From the NCBI RefSeq assembly GCF_004745645.1, contig NZ_SRMB01000003.1, positions 620,001 through 684,000 on the forward strand: a DNA stretch of 64,000 nt, read 5' to 3'. The notes beneath the pieces were generated by a model. It made no database searches. It was not told where the DNA came from and saw nothing but the letters and a program-made list of their open reading frames with translations. The DNA is from Hymenobacter metallicola. Lineage in GTDB: Bacteria > Bacteroidota > Bacteroidia > Cytophagales > Hymenobacteraceae. A program made the translations under genes and the position numbers. Of the stretch, positions 31,791-40,048 are shown one piece after another (positions within the stretch are counted from its first letter, which is position 1; each line of letters opens with the position of its first letter).

Positions 31791-31937
31791 TGGTGAAATA
31801 GTGAGATGGTGAAATGGTGAGCTAGGTGGCCGTGACGAAGCAGGCGGCGAGAGACAAACGAAAAACCCAAACAACAGGATGCTGCGCGCGTGGTTTCCGC
31901 CGAACTATTCACCGTTTCACCATCTCACTAGTTCCCG
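31791..31937. repeat. Intergenic 8-nt-period inverted repeat element, copy 3
   Basis: TAGTGAGATGGTGAAA at 31799-31814 is the perfect 16-bp reverse complement of 31915-31930, separated by a 100-nt unrelated loop. The arms show GTGA/TCAC every 8 nt. It fills the glyA-tatC gap and begins 2 nt before the glyA stop codon. Confidence 0.8.
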
Positions 31938-31938
31938 A

Positions 31939-33231
31939 TTAGGCAAACAGCGGATACTGCTGCATCCATTCGTTGATCTGGCGCCGCACGCGCAGCAGGT
32001 GAGCTTCGTCGGCGTGGTGCATCAGCACGTCGTCGATGAACTCCACGATGCGGCCCATATCGGCCTCGCGTAGGCCCCGGGTCGTGACGGCCGCCGAGCC
32101 GATACGCATCCCCGAAGTCACGAAGGGCGACTTGTCGTCGAAGGGCACCATGTTCTTGTTGATGGTGATATCGGCCTTGATGAGGGTATTCTCGGCCAGC
32201 TTGCCGGTCAGGCCCTTGCTGCGCAGGTCGATGAGCATGAGGTGGTTGTCGGTGCCGCCGCTAATGATCTGGTAGCCACGGTCCACAAAGCCCTTGGCCA
32301 GGGCCTGGGCGTTGCGAATCACCTGCTGGGTATACTCGCCGTAGGCGTCCGAGAGGCACTCGCCAAATGCCACGGCCTTGGCACCGATAACGTGCTCCAG
32401 AGGGCCGCCCTGGGTGCCGGGGAACACGCCCGAGTCGAGCAGGGCCGACATCATGCGCAGCTCACCCTTGGGCGTTTTCAGACCGAAAGGGTTTTCGAAG
32501 TCCTTGCCCAGCATAATGAGGCCGCCGCGGGGGCCGCGCAGCGTCTTGTGGGTCGTCGTCGTTACGATGTGGCAGTGCTCGAAGGGCGAGTTGAGCAAGC
32601 CCTTGGCAATCAGACCGGAGGGGTGGGAAATATCGGCCAGCAGCAGAGCGCCTACTTCGTCGGCGGCTTCGCGCAGGGCTTTGTAGTCCCAGTCGCGGGA
32701 GTAGGCCGAGGCTCCGCAGATGATGAGCTTGGGTTGTTCGCGGCGGGCGGTTTCCTTTACTTTCTCCCAGTCGATAAGGCCGGTTTCGGGCTCTACGCCA
32801 TAAAACGACGGCTTATACAGCTTGCCCGAGAAGTTTACCGGCGAGCCGTGCGTCAGGTGGCCGCCGTGGCTCAGGTCGAAGCCCAGAATTTTGTCACCGG
32901 GTTGCAGGACGGCCAGCATCACGGCCGCATTGGCCTGGGCCCCGGAGTGGGGCTGCACGTTCACCCACTCCACGCCAAACAGCTCCTTGGCCCGGTCGAT
33001 GGCCAGCTGCTCGACTTGGTCCACGATTTCGCAGCCGCCGTAGTAGCGCTTGCCGGGCAGGCCCTCGGCGTACTTGTTGGTCAGGATGGAGCCCTGCGCC
33101 CGCATCACTTGCTCCGAAACGTAATTTTCCGAGGCAATCAGTTCAATTCCGTGGGTCTGACGTTCCTTTTCCTGGCGGATGAGGTCGAACAGGACCGTGT
33201 CCTGGGCAATGGGGGCAGTGCGAGTTTCCAT
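31939..33231 (-). CDS. glyA: Serine hydroxymethyltransferase
   Basis: 430 residues from the ATG at 33231 (METRTAPIAQDTVLFDLIRQ). Motifs include IELIASENYVSEQ near 30, SGAQANAAV, the PLP lysine in TTTTHKTLRGPRGG near residue 230, and the C-terminal RIGSAAVTTRG. It converts serine and tetrahydrofolate to glycine and methylene-tetrahydrofolate in the cytosol. A TACCTTTG box ends 5 nt before the ATG, so the mRNA is probably leaderless. tatC lies downstream, with a repeat element in the 154-nt gap. Confidence 0.95.
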   Translation of the reverse strand: METRTAPIAQDTVLFDLIRQEKERQTHGIELIASENYVSEQVMRAQGSILTNKYAEGLPGKRYYGGCEIVDQVEQLAIDRAKELFGVEWVNVQPHSGAQANAAVMLAVLQPGDKILGFDLSHGGHLTHGSPVNFSGKLYKPSFYGVEPETGLIDWEKVKETARREQPKLIICGASAYSRDWDYKALREAADEVGALLLADISHPSGLIAKGLLNSPFEHCHIVTTTTHKTLRGPRGGLIMLGKDFENPFGLKTPKGELRMMSALLDSGVFPGTQGGPLEHVIGAKAVAFGECLSDAYGEYTQQVIRNAQALAKGFVDRGYQIISGGTDNHLMLIDLRSKGLTGKLAENTLIKADITINKNMVPFDDKSPFVTSGMRIGSAAVTTRGLREADMGRIVEFIDDVLMHHADEAHLLRVRRQINEWMQQYPLFA

Positions 33232-33236
33232 AGGTT

Positions 33237-33244
33237 CAAAGGTA
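33237..33244 (-). promoter_or_regulatory. Promoter -7 box TACCTTTG for glyA
   Basis: An exact TAnnTTTG box, 5 nt before the ATG, with CCCTTG about 15 nt further upstream. Confidence 0.6.
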
Positions 33245-33418
33245 CGGGTGAATCGATTACAAGGGAACAGGCGGCCGGCAAGTATCCGCCGAAGTAGCCG
33301 CAGCCGGGGCAAAACGACCAGTTGGTGGTGCGAACTTACGAGAGCCAGCCCAGTAAAACCGACTTCGGCTTTTTGCGTGGTTCTCTCGTATTCTCCTCCG
33401 TTAGTTGTTACTTGAAGC

Positions 33419-33946
33419 ATGAACCAGCCCCTGGCCGAAGCCCTGACCCATCTGCGCATGGGCAACCAGACCTTCCTGATAAATTTTTATCAGGACAACC
33501 GGGACCATTTTGCCCGCTGGGCCCGGCGCCAGCACCAGCAGGAGCCGGCCGTGGCCCACGAGCTGCTGCGGGCCGTGCTGGTCGATTTTTACGACCAGGT
33601 AATCGATGGGCGCCTGACCAAGCTGCCCCCCGATTTGCGTAATTACTTGTACGGCATGGCCCAGGAACAGCTTCAGGCCCAAAAAACTACGGCCGAGCTG
33701 CCCCGCGTGGAAGCCAGCCGCCGCCAGCAGCTGCTGCGTGCCTTCGGGCAGCTGGGGGCCGACTGCCAGCAGGTGCTGATGTATTTCTACTTCCGGGGCT
33801 ACAATTTTGAGAAGGTGGCGGGTAAGATGGGCTTTGCCAACGCTACCGTGGCCCGGCTGCAGAAAGCCAACTGCCTGCGTAAGCTCGTCGAGCTGCGGGC
33901 CCGGGCCATGGAAGGCGAAGCCCCCTCATCCTCCCCGGCCGCCTGA
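33419..33946 (+). CDS. Sigma-70 family (ECF-like) RNA polymerase sigma factor
   Basis: 175 residues. The N-terminal half (MGNQTFLINFYQDNRDHFAR) resembles sigma region 2 and the C-terminal half (FGQLGADCQQVLMYFYFRGY followed by NFEKVAGKMGFANATVARLQ) is a clear region 4 helix-turn-helix. Region 2 is diverged, so promoter preference cannot be predicted. The next gene, 71 nt downstream, has the layout of an anti-sigma membrane protein, and the pair is probably an operon. Confidence 0.78.
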   Translation: MNQPLAEALTHLRMGNQTFLINFYQDNRDHFARWARRQHQQEPAVAHELLRAVLVDFYDQVIDGRLTKLPPDLRNYLYGMAQEQLQAQKTTAELPRVEASRRQQLLRAFGQLGADCQQVLMYFYFRGYNFEKVAGKMGFANATVARLQKANCLRKLVELRARAMEGEAPSSSPAA

Positions 33947-34017
33947 TTCTGCGTAGCTTAGCGCCCAGCTCTGCTTTTATTTCTCTTCCTCTTCCTGTCG
34001 TTTCTGTTTCTACTTGC

Positions 34018-34812
34018 ATGATGTCGCCCGCTGAGCTGCGCCCGTTTCTGGATGAGCTGGAACGCTTTGCCGATGGGCAGATGACGGCCATTGAGCAAGA
34101 AGCTTTCGAAAACCGCCTGCTGCACGAGCCGGCCTTGCGGGAAGCCTACCAGCTCTACGAGCAAATTTCGGCTGATTTGCGCTGGGTGGCCGGCCACGAA
34201 ACCCTGCGCCACCGCCTCGTGGCCCTCGACCGGCGCCTCGACCAGCGCCAAACGGCTTTGGTGCGCATCAAGCGGCGGCAGCGCCGGGCCCAAACCCGCT
34301 GGGGTACCATTTTCACCGTTGCCGTGGTGCTGCTGCTAGGGCTTTGGCTCTTGCTACGCCCCGGGGGCAGGCACAGTGGTACTTCGTGGCAGGACTACTA
34401 CGTGGCCGACCCGGGTCTGCCCCAGTCGGCGACGCTGGATGAGCACCGGCCCCTGCTGGCCGAAGCCATGGAGCAGTATCGGGAAGGCCACTACCCCGCT
34501 GCCCTGCACGCCCTGCGCCGCGTGCCCACCGACAACCTCGGAGCCGATACCATGCTCTACTACAACGGCATTTTCCTGCTGAGCCAAGGCGACGGGCGGG
34601 CTGCCCGGCCTTACCTGCGCCGGGTTATTCAGCAGCCCGGCACGGCGTTGTCGCGCAAGGCCCGCTACCACCTGGCCGTAGCGCACTGGGCTGCTAAGCA
34701 GTGGCCCGAAGCCCGCACGGCTTTCCGGGAAGTAGCCTCCGACTCGCTAAACCCGTACCGGCAGGCAGCCCAGCAGGTGTTGCAGGCCGACGTGCTCCAG
34801 GGAGAAGAATAG
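34018..34812 (+). CDS. Probable anti-sigma-like membrane protein with TPR domain
   Basis: 264 residues starting ATGATG. Residues 1-95 are cytosolic and helical, with FADGQMTAIEQEAFENRLLH like the zinc-free anti-sigma N-terminus. A single membrane segment (TIFTVAVVLLLGLWLLL) is near 103-119. The C-terminal ~130 residues form TPR-like helices (AMEQYREGHYPAALHALRRV, YHLAVAHWAAKQWPEARTAF) outside the membrane. It probably restrains the sigma factor encoded just upstream; this is inferred from order and layout. Confidence 0.7.
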   Translation: MMSPAELRPFLDELERFADGQMTAIEQEAFENRLLHEPALREAYQLYEQISADLRWVAGHETLRHRLVALDRRLDQRQTALVRIKRRQRRAQTRWGTIFTVAVVLLLGLWLLLRPGGRHSGTSWQDYYVADPGLPQSATLDEHRPLLAEAMEQYREGHYPAALHALRRVPTDNLGADTMLYYNGIFLLSQGDGRAARPYLRRVIQQPGTALSRKARYHLAVAHWAAKQWPEARTAFREVASDSLNPYRQAAQQVLQADVLQGEE

Positions 34813-34827
34813 TTCTTTGCTGGCCCG

Positions 34828-35526
34828 CTAGCGGTGCGTAATGAAATAGGGGGACTCAATATTGGGCTGCAGCGTTAGTTCCAGAGAGTCGAGTTCCAGT
34901 ACGGCCAGGTGGGAAAGCTCGGGGTTGAGGCGGTAGACGCAGCCCGCATCCAGGCAAATAGAGCCGGCTTGTTTTTTTACCTGCTGCTTGATTTCGGCCG
35001 TGGGCGTGGGCACGTGCCCATGCAACAGGCGCCGGCCCTCCAGGCGGGAAGCGTCAAAAGTAAATTCCTTGATATTCAGCATCGTGTGCCAATCGGTGCG
35101 CATCTTGTCGGGAGGCAGCCGGAAGTTGAACCCCGCGTGCACTAGCGTAAAGCCCGGAATATCGAGCTGGTACTGCAGCGCATCAAGCCATTGCAGATAA
35201 GGTTCGGGAATATCGGTGGTGGCCGGCACGCCAAAGCTTTGTAGAGTCAGGTTGCGGTCGGCGTGGGAGGCCCAGGCTAGGTGCTTGCGGCCCCGGGCAG
35301 CGTCGAGCAGCTCCTGGTCGTGGTTGCCGCGCAGGCAGTGCACCTGGTAGCCACGCTGGGGCAGCTGCATCAGGTAGTCGAGCAAGCCGCGGCTGTCGGG
35401 GCCCTTATTGACGTAGTCGCCCAGCAGGTAGAGTTCATCCTGGGGGCGAAGGCGAATTACCTTTTCCAGGAGGTGTTGGAAGGTGCTCAGGCAACCGTGC
35501 AAATCGGTCGTAACATAGCGGGCCAT
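34828..35526 (-). CDS. Metallophosphoesterase, PrpA/ApaH-like
   Basis: 232 residues. Metal-binding motifs are TTDLHGC near residue 7, LGDYVNKGPDSRG near 35 (VNKG in place of the usual xDRG), and LRGNHDQE near 66, with later His residues in TLVHAGFNF and LLHGHVPT. This is the calcineurin-like protein phosphatase or Ap4A hydrolase fold, cytosolic. The natural substrate cannot be told from the sequence. It is convergent with the anti-sigma-like gene, only 15 nt apart. Confidence 0.85.
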   Translation of the reverse strand: MARYVTTDLHGCLSTFQHLLEKVIRLRPQDELYLLGDYVNKGPDSRGLLDYLMQLPQRGYQVHCLRGNHDQELLDAARGRKHLAWASHADRNLTLQSFGVPATTDIPEPYLQWLDALQYQLDIPGFTLVHAGFNFRLPPDKMRTDWHTMLNIKEFTFDASRLEGRRLLHGHVPTPTAEIKQQVKKQAGSICLDAGCVYRLNPELSHLAVLELDSLELTLQPNIESPYFITHR

Positions 35527-35572
35527 GTGTGGGAGAGGTTAGGGGCGGACGGCAGCACTGGTACTACACAAA

Positions 35573-35601
35573 AAAAGCACTTGTGCTATACAAGTGCTTT
35601 T
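35573..35601 (-). terminator. Intrinsic terminator, 12-bp stem
   Basis: AAAAGCACTTGT (35573-35584) pairs with 35590-35601 around a 5-nt loop, with an A run giving a U tract on the minus-strand transcript. It follows the 71-residue gene ending at 35619. Confidence 0.85.
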
Positions 35602-35618
35602 CATGAATATAGCCGCGT

Positions 35619-35834
35619 TTAGCTATACGGAGGCTTGTCGAGGTCCGGTTTTTCCAGGTTGCGGTTGGGGTGGCGCTGGGGCGCGTCCTGGGCTTCCTGT
35701 TCGAGGCGGTTTTCGGTTTCCTCGTCCCGGTCATTTACGGGCATGTTGCCGACGGCTTTGGGCTGCTCGGTTTGGCTGGGGCTGCCGTGGTTTTCCTTGG
35801 ACTGCTGGTTGGTGTTATTGCTCTTGTAAGGCAT
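35619..35834 (-). CDS. Small hydrophilic hypothetical protein
   Basis: 71 residues from the ATG at 35834 (MPYKSNNTNQQSKENHGSPS). It is rich in Asn, Gln, Glu, Asp and Pro with almost no hydrophobic residues, so probably disordered. It has no recognisable domain. A strong terminator follows and another hydrophilic acidic gene lies 96 nt upstream on the same strand; the two may form a stress-related pair, which is only a guess. Confidence 0.6.
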   Translation of the reverse strand: MPYKSNNTNQQSKENHGSPSQTEQPKAVGNMPVNDRDEETENRLEQEAQDAPQRHPNRNLEKPDLDKPPYS

Positions 35835-35930
35835 GACGTTCTTCGGTTTAGTGGGTGAAAAACAATGCAACTGGAAAAATAAACCAAGGCTACGCCCGGG
35901 GTAGGCTTCTGAGGCCCGCCCCGGACGAGC

Positions 35931-36437
35931 TTACTGGTCAATAGCCGTATCCGTGGCGTTGGGGTCGGTTAGCTCGGCGTTGGTACGAGTAGAGGCGCCA
36001 ACTTTGGAGGGGTCCGGCTGGATTTGCTCCATCTGGCCCATGCCCACGCGGGAGTTGGGGTTCTGCATTTCGTCGCGGCCGGGGCGTTGGTCGTCGGCTT
36101 CCAGCTCGTCGATGGGCGGGGCCACGCGCCGCTCGTCGATGTCGTCTTCCGAGGGCAAATCCTGGTTGGGCCGCTGGGCGGCACCTTCGTCGGCCGTGAG
36201 CATGTTGTCGGGCACCTGACCGGGGCGGTCGGCGTTTTCATTCACCGAAACCGCCGTAATACCGGCCCCGCTGTCGGTGCCGAAACCTTCTTTACCGTCG
36301 CGGTTGCCGAAGCCACCGCGGGCCGCTTCGTTTTTCGGTGGGTCTGCGTCCGGAATAATGTGGCCGGCTTCAAACTCTTCGTTGGTCGTGTCTTCGTTTA
36401 TTACCCGCACAGGGCGGTTATTCGGATCAATAGCCAT
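35931..36437 (-). CDS. Acidic, disordered hypothetical protein
   Basis: 168 residues, strongly acidic, rich in Asp, Glu, Asn, Pro and Gly (ADEGAAQRPNQDLPSEDDID). It contains no membrane segment or signal. I do not recognise a family. The codon pattern matches neighbours and the antisense frames have no plausible protein, so it is probably real. It precedes the 71-residue hydrophilic gene. Confidence 0.6.
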   Translation of the reverse strand: MAIDPNNRPVRVINEDTTNEEFEAGHIIPDADPPKNEAARGGFGNRDGKEGFGTDSGAGITAVSVNENADRPGQVPDNMLTADEGAAQRPNQDLPSEDDIDERRVAPPIDELEADDQRPGRDEMQNPNSRVGMGQMEQIQPDPSKVGASTRTNAELTDPNATDTAIDQ

Positions 36438-36545
36438 GGGGGTCGGTTGTTGGTAGTGAATACAGGGTGGTAAGGAGGTGTACTAGGTTTTTTTAGATAG
36501 GGTTTTGCTATGTGCTTCCCACAATCGGCGTAAACTGCGGCTGCT

Positions 36546-37115
36546 ATGACAAATTCTGCTTCTACTGCTCCCATTCGTGACCTGGCCGGCCTGCAAGTGG
36601 CGGTGGCGGCGGGCCAGGGCTTGCACTACCTTTACTTCTGGGGCCACACTGCCAAGGCGGATGTGGTTGGTAAGGAATGCTTTAGTCAGTGGTACCCCGC
36701 TGCTTTCACCCTCGACGGGCACACCTACACCACCGCCGAGCACTACATGATGGCTGAAAAGGCCCGGCTCTTTCAGGACGAACCCACCCGCGCCGCCATC
36801 TTAGCCGCCAAGACCCCCAACGACGCCAAGCGCCTGGGCCGCAAAATCAAAAACTTCGACGAGGCCGCCTGGCTGGCCGCCCGCTTCGACATTGTGGTGC
36901 GCGGCAACCACGCCAAGTTTTCCCAGCACCCGCCGCTACGCGAGTTTCTGCTCGCTACCGGTAAGCACGTACTGGTAGAAGCCAGCCCCGTCGATGCCAT
37001 CTGGGGTATTGGTCTGGCCCAGGACCACCCAGACGCGGCTAGCCCGCTTACCTGGCGGGGGCTCAACCTGCTGGGTTTTGCCCTGATGGCCGTGCGCGAC
37101 GAGTTAACCGCTTAA
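36546..37115 (+). CDS. NADAR family protein (YbiA-like N-glycosidase)
   Basis: 189 residues. The family signature FWGHTAKADVVGKECFSQWY, then YTTAEHYMMAEKARLF, AKRLGRKI and NPHP-like helices, ends with DAIWGIGLAQDHPDA (the WGxG motif). NADAR/YbiA proteins (PF08719) cleave the N-glycosidic bond of riboflavin intermediates or ADP-ribose adducts, acting in damage control. It heads a plus-strand run with a pterin dehydratase gene 9 nt after its stop, so the two are probably an operon. Confidence 0.88.
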   Translation: MTNSASTAPIRDLAGLQVAVAAGQGLHYLYFWGHTAKADVVGKECFSQWYPAAFTLDGHTYTTAEHYMMAEKARLFQDEPTRAAILAAKTPNDAKRLGRKIKNFDEAAWLAARFDIVVRGNHAKFSQHPPLREFLLATGKHVLVEASPVDAIWGIGLAQDHPDAASPLTWRGLNLLGFALMAVRDELTA

Positions 37116-37124
37116 CAACCCGCC

Positions 37125-37373
37125 ATGTGGACCGAACACGACAACAGCCTGACCCGCACCTTTAACTTCGCCGACTTCAACGCGGCCTTTGCCTTCATGA
37201 CCGAAGTTGCCGCCGAAGCCGCGCGGCTCGACCATCATCCCTGGTGGGCCAATGAATACGGCCGCGTCGAGTTTCGGCTGCGCACCCACGGCGCGGGCAA
37301 CACCGTGACCGGGCGCGACCATCGGCTGGCGGCCGCTATTGAGGCCGTAGCCAAGCGCCACGGCGTGGCGTAG
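37125..37373 (+). CDS. 4a-hydroxytetrahydrobiopterin dehydratase
   Basis: 82 residues. The signature LDHHPWWANEYGRVEFRLRT and a late GRDHRLAAAIE match pterin-4a-carbinolamine dehydratases (PhhB/DCoH). It regenerates the pterin cofactor after aromatic hydroxylation, in the cytosol. No hydroxylase gene is in the window. It is 9 nt after the NADAR gene and 26 nt before rsmI, which has its own -7 box. Confidence 0.88.
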   Translation: MWTEHDNSLTRTFNFADFNAAFAFMTEVAAEAARLDHHPWWANEYGRVEFRLRTHGAGNTVTGRDHRLAAAIEAVAKRHGVA

Positions 37374-37386
37374 CCGGGCCAGGTGC

Positions 37387-37394
37387 TACCTTTG
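37387..37394 (+). promoter_or_regulatory. Promoter -7 box TACCTTTG for rsmI
   Basis: An exact TAnnTTTG box 5 nt before the ATG at 37400, the same spacing as at glyA. Confidence 0.6.
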
Positions 37395-37399
37395 CGCTT

Positions 37400-38098
37400 A
37401 TGTCTGACTCATCTGAAACGCCTACCGTTCTGTACCTCGTGCCCACGCCCATTGGCAACCTGGAGGATATTACCCTGCGGGCCATCCGGATTCTGGGTGA
37501 GGTAGACGTGGTGCTGGCCGAAGACACCCGCACCAGCGGCCGGCTGATGCAGCACCTGGGCCTGAAAAAGCCCATGCTCAGCTACCACCTCCACAACGAG
37601 CACCAGACCGTGCAGCGGGTCCTGGACCGGCTCGAAAAGGGCGAGAAAATGGCCCTGGTATCGGATGCGGGCACGCCCGGAATTTCTGACCCCGGCTTTC
37701 TGTTAGTGCGCGAGTGCCTAGCCAAGGGCCTGAAAGTGGAATGCCTGCCTGGGGCTACGGCTTTCGTGCCGGCTTTGCTTAAATCGGGCTTCGGGGCCGA
37801 GCGGTTTACGTTTGAGGGCTTTTTGCCCGTCAAAAAAGGCCGGCAGACCCGCATCCGGGAGCTGCAGCCCGAAACCCGCACCATGATCTTTTACGAGTCG
37901 CCCCACCGCATCGTCAAGACCCTGGAGCAGCTAGCCGAAGCCTTCGGGCCCGAACGGCCTGCCTCCGTAAGCCGGGAACTCACCAAACTATTTGAAGAAA
38001 CCGTGAACGGGACGTTGGCCGAGCTGGCGACGGAGTTTGCGGGGCGTCAGACTATTAAAGGAGAAATCGTTGTTGTCGTACAAGGAAATCGGGAATAG
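37400..38098 (+). CDS. rsmI: 16S rRNA (cytidine-2'-O-)-methyltransferase RsmI
   Basis: 232 residues. The start YLVPTPIGNLEDITLRAIRI, then LAEDTRTSGRL, LVSDAGTPGISDPG and FYESPHRI are the RsmI landmarks. It methylates the 2'-OH of C1402 in 16S rRNA. The 3' end overlaps the lnt start by 29 nt. Confidence 0.93.
   Translation: MSDSSETPTVLYLVPTPIGNLEDITLRAIRILGEVDVVLAEDTRTSGRLMQHLGLKKPMLSYHLHNEHQTVQRVLDRLEKGEKMALVSDAGTPGISDPGFLLVRECLAKGLKVECLPGATAFVPALLKSGFGAERFTFEGFLPVKKGRQTRIRELQPETRTMIFYESPHRIVKTLEQLAEAFGPERPASVSRELTKLFEETVNGTLAELATEFAGRQTIKGEIVVVVQGNRE
38057..38063 (+). promoter_or_regulatory. Shine-Dalgarno-like AAAGGAG deciding the lnt start
   Basis: AAAGGAG lies 6 nt before the TTG at 38070, inside the rsmI coding region. 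This is unusual in this phylum and supports 38070 over the earlier in-frame TTG at 38037. Confidence 0.5.
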
Positions 38099-39770
38099 CA
38101 CGTGGGGGCCGGCGGGGCTGGCCTTGCTCACGGCTGCATTGTTGTGGGCGGGCTGGCCGGTGCACCCCGCCCCGCTGGCGCTGCTGCTGCTCGTTGCCTG
38201 GGTGCCCTACCTGCGAATGGAGCAGGTTCTGGTGCAGCAAGGTGGCAGCGGTTGGAAGGTGTTTCGCTATACCTACCTCACGCTGGTGCTCTGGAATGCC
38301 TTTACCACGTGGTGGGTCAGCTATTCTACCCTGGGCGGTGGTATTACAGCCGTGGTGCTGAATGCCCTGCTGATGTGCTTGCCCACAATGGCCTTTTATC
38401 ACACCAAGCGGCTGGCCGGGCCGGTGCTGGGCTATATTGCCCTGCCCATCTACTGGATAGCCTTCGAGCAGCTGCACCTGCACTGGGACCTGACCTGGCC
38501 CTGGCTGACGCTCGGCAATGGGTTTGCCGAGGCCACCTCCTTCGTGCAGTGGTACGAGTACACCGGCTTCCTGGGGGGCTCGGTATGGGTGTGGGTCGTG
38601 AATCTGCTGTTGTTCTGGGGGCTGTTTCGCCCCCAACGCCAGGCCGAGACTCTTGCCCAGCCCACAAGCGGCAAAATGCATAAAGGCTTTGTGGCCGGCG
38701 CCGCTTTGGCCACTTTGTTGCCGCTGTTGCTTTCCTGGTTTATTGGCAGCCGGGTGCAGGAGCAAGGTCAGGCCCTGGAAGTAGTGGTGGTGCAGCCCAA
38801 CGTGGACCCCTATACCGAGAAGTTTCAGGGCAAGGCCAACTTCGTGCCCTACGACGAGCAGCTTAGCCGCCTGCTGCGCCTGACCGAGCAGAAACTCACG
38901 CCAAACACCAAGCTGGTTATCTGGCCCGAAACGGCGCTGGAGGAGTACTACTTCGAGCAGCAGATTGAAACCAACCCCAAGATCTTCCGGGTGCGGCAGT
39001 GGCTGGCCCAGCACCCGGGCGTGGCCCTGCTCACGGGCATTACCAGCGTGGTGATGTACCCCAATCAGGAGGCGGCCAGCGTCACGGCCCGCCACCGCGA
39101 CGACATGGGCTACTACGACGTGTTCAACAGCGGGGCCTACTTCCCCAGCGCCACCGCCCCGATTGAGTTCTACCACAAGTCGCGCCTGGTGCCGGGGGTC
39201 GAGAAGATTCCGCCCCTGCTTACGTCCCTGATTTCTCATATCGACCTGGGAGGCACCGTGGGCAGCTACGGCAGCCAGCCGGAGCGTACCGTGTTTTCAG
39301 CTCCGGCCGGCGCCCCGGCCCTGCGGGCTGCCCCACTGATCTGCTACGAGTCCATCTACGGCGACTTCACGGCCGAATACGTGCAGCGCGGCGCGACGCT
39401 GCTGGGCTTGTTTACGAACGATGCCTGGTGGCACGACTCGCCCGGCTACCGGCAGCTGCTGCGCTACGGCGCCCTGCGCTGCATCGAGACCCGCCGCGAC
39501 CTGGCCCGCTCGGCCAACACCGGCTTCACGGGCTTTATCAACCAGAAGGGAGACGTGTACCAGCGCGAAACGGCCTGGGTCCCCACGGCCAGCCGCGGCA
39601 CCGTGCACCTGAATACGGAGCTAACCTTTTATGCCCGCTACGGGGAGCTAATCGGCCCCGCCACCCAGGTACTGGCCGGGCTGCTGCTAGCTGGCTTGCT
39701 GGTTCTGAGCCTCAACCGCCGCTTTGCTACGAAGCCGGCGGCTCAGGAACCTGTGGCCCGCACGGCCTAA
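38070..39770 (+). CDS. lnt: Apolipoprotein N-acyltransferase
   Basis: 566 residues from TTG 38070 (after an AAAGGAG). The N-terminal ~230 residues have about six membrane segments. The nitrilase-like domain has the catalytic triad: Glu in WPETALEEYYF near 290, Lys in HKSRLVPGVEK near 373, and Cys in LICYESIYGDF near 425. A final membrane segment follows. It adds the third acyl chain to lipoproteins at the inner membrane, consistent with the many lipoproteins encoded here. Translation is probably coupled to rsmI. Confidence 0.92.
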   Translation: MLSYKEIGNSTWGPAGLALLTAALLWAGWPVHPAPLALLLLVAWVPYLRMEQVLVQQGGSGWKVFRYTYLTLVLWNAFTTWWVSYSTLGGGITAVVLNALLMCLPTMAFYHTKRLAGPVLGYIALPIYWIAFEQLHLHWDLTWPWLTLGNGFAEATSFVQWYEYTGFLGGSVWVWVVNLLLFWGLFRPQRQAETLAQPTSGKMHKGFVAGAALATLLPLLLSWFIGSRVQEQGQALEVVVVQPNVDPYTEKFQGKANFVPYDEQLSRLLRLTEQKLTPNTKLVIWPETALEEYYFEQQIETNPKIFRVRQWLAQHPGVALLTGITSVVMYPNQEAASVTARHRDDMGYYDVFNSGAYFPSATAPIEFYHKSRLVPGVEKIPPLLTSLISHIDLGGTVGSYGSQPERTVFSAPAGAPALRAAPLICYESIYGDFTAEYVQRGATLLGLFTNDAWWHDSPGYRQLLRYGALRCIETRRDLARSANTGFTGFINQKGDVYQRETAWVPTASRGTVHLNTELTFYARYGELIGPATQVLAGLLLAGLLVLSLNRRFATKPAAQEPVARTA

Positions 39771-39792
39771 TTCTGCCCCTACCCCCGCTCTC

Positions 39793-40002
39793 ATGGACGT
39801 TTCCTCTTCGTGGCTGCTGCCGCTGATTTTCTACACCATCATGCTCTGGCTCTACCGCTTCTCGCAGGGCCAGAATGTACTGGGTAAGCCGCGGCCGGGC
39901 GTCAGCGACGAGTGGCGCCTCACCCACGGCCGCACGATGCGGCGCACCATTATTATCATTGTTGCCGTGTACACGGCCCTGCTTCTGCTGCAGCTGCGCT
40001 AA
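39793..40002 (+). CDS. Small membrane protein, function unknown
   Basis: 69 residues from the ATG at 39793, which is 22 nt after lnt. Two hydrophobic segments (SWLLPLIFYTIMLWLY and TIIIIVAVYTALLLLQL) flank a basic loop. No family recognised. It is probably co-transcribed with lnt and the downstream phosphatase gene. Confidence 0.6.
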   Translation: MDVSSSWLLPLIFYTIMLWLYRFSQGQNVLGKPRPGVSDEWRLTHGRTMRRTIIIIVAVYTALLLLQLR

Positions 40003-40048
40003 ACATTGTAATCTGAAACCCGCGGCCCGGCCCGGAGTATCTACCCGC

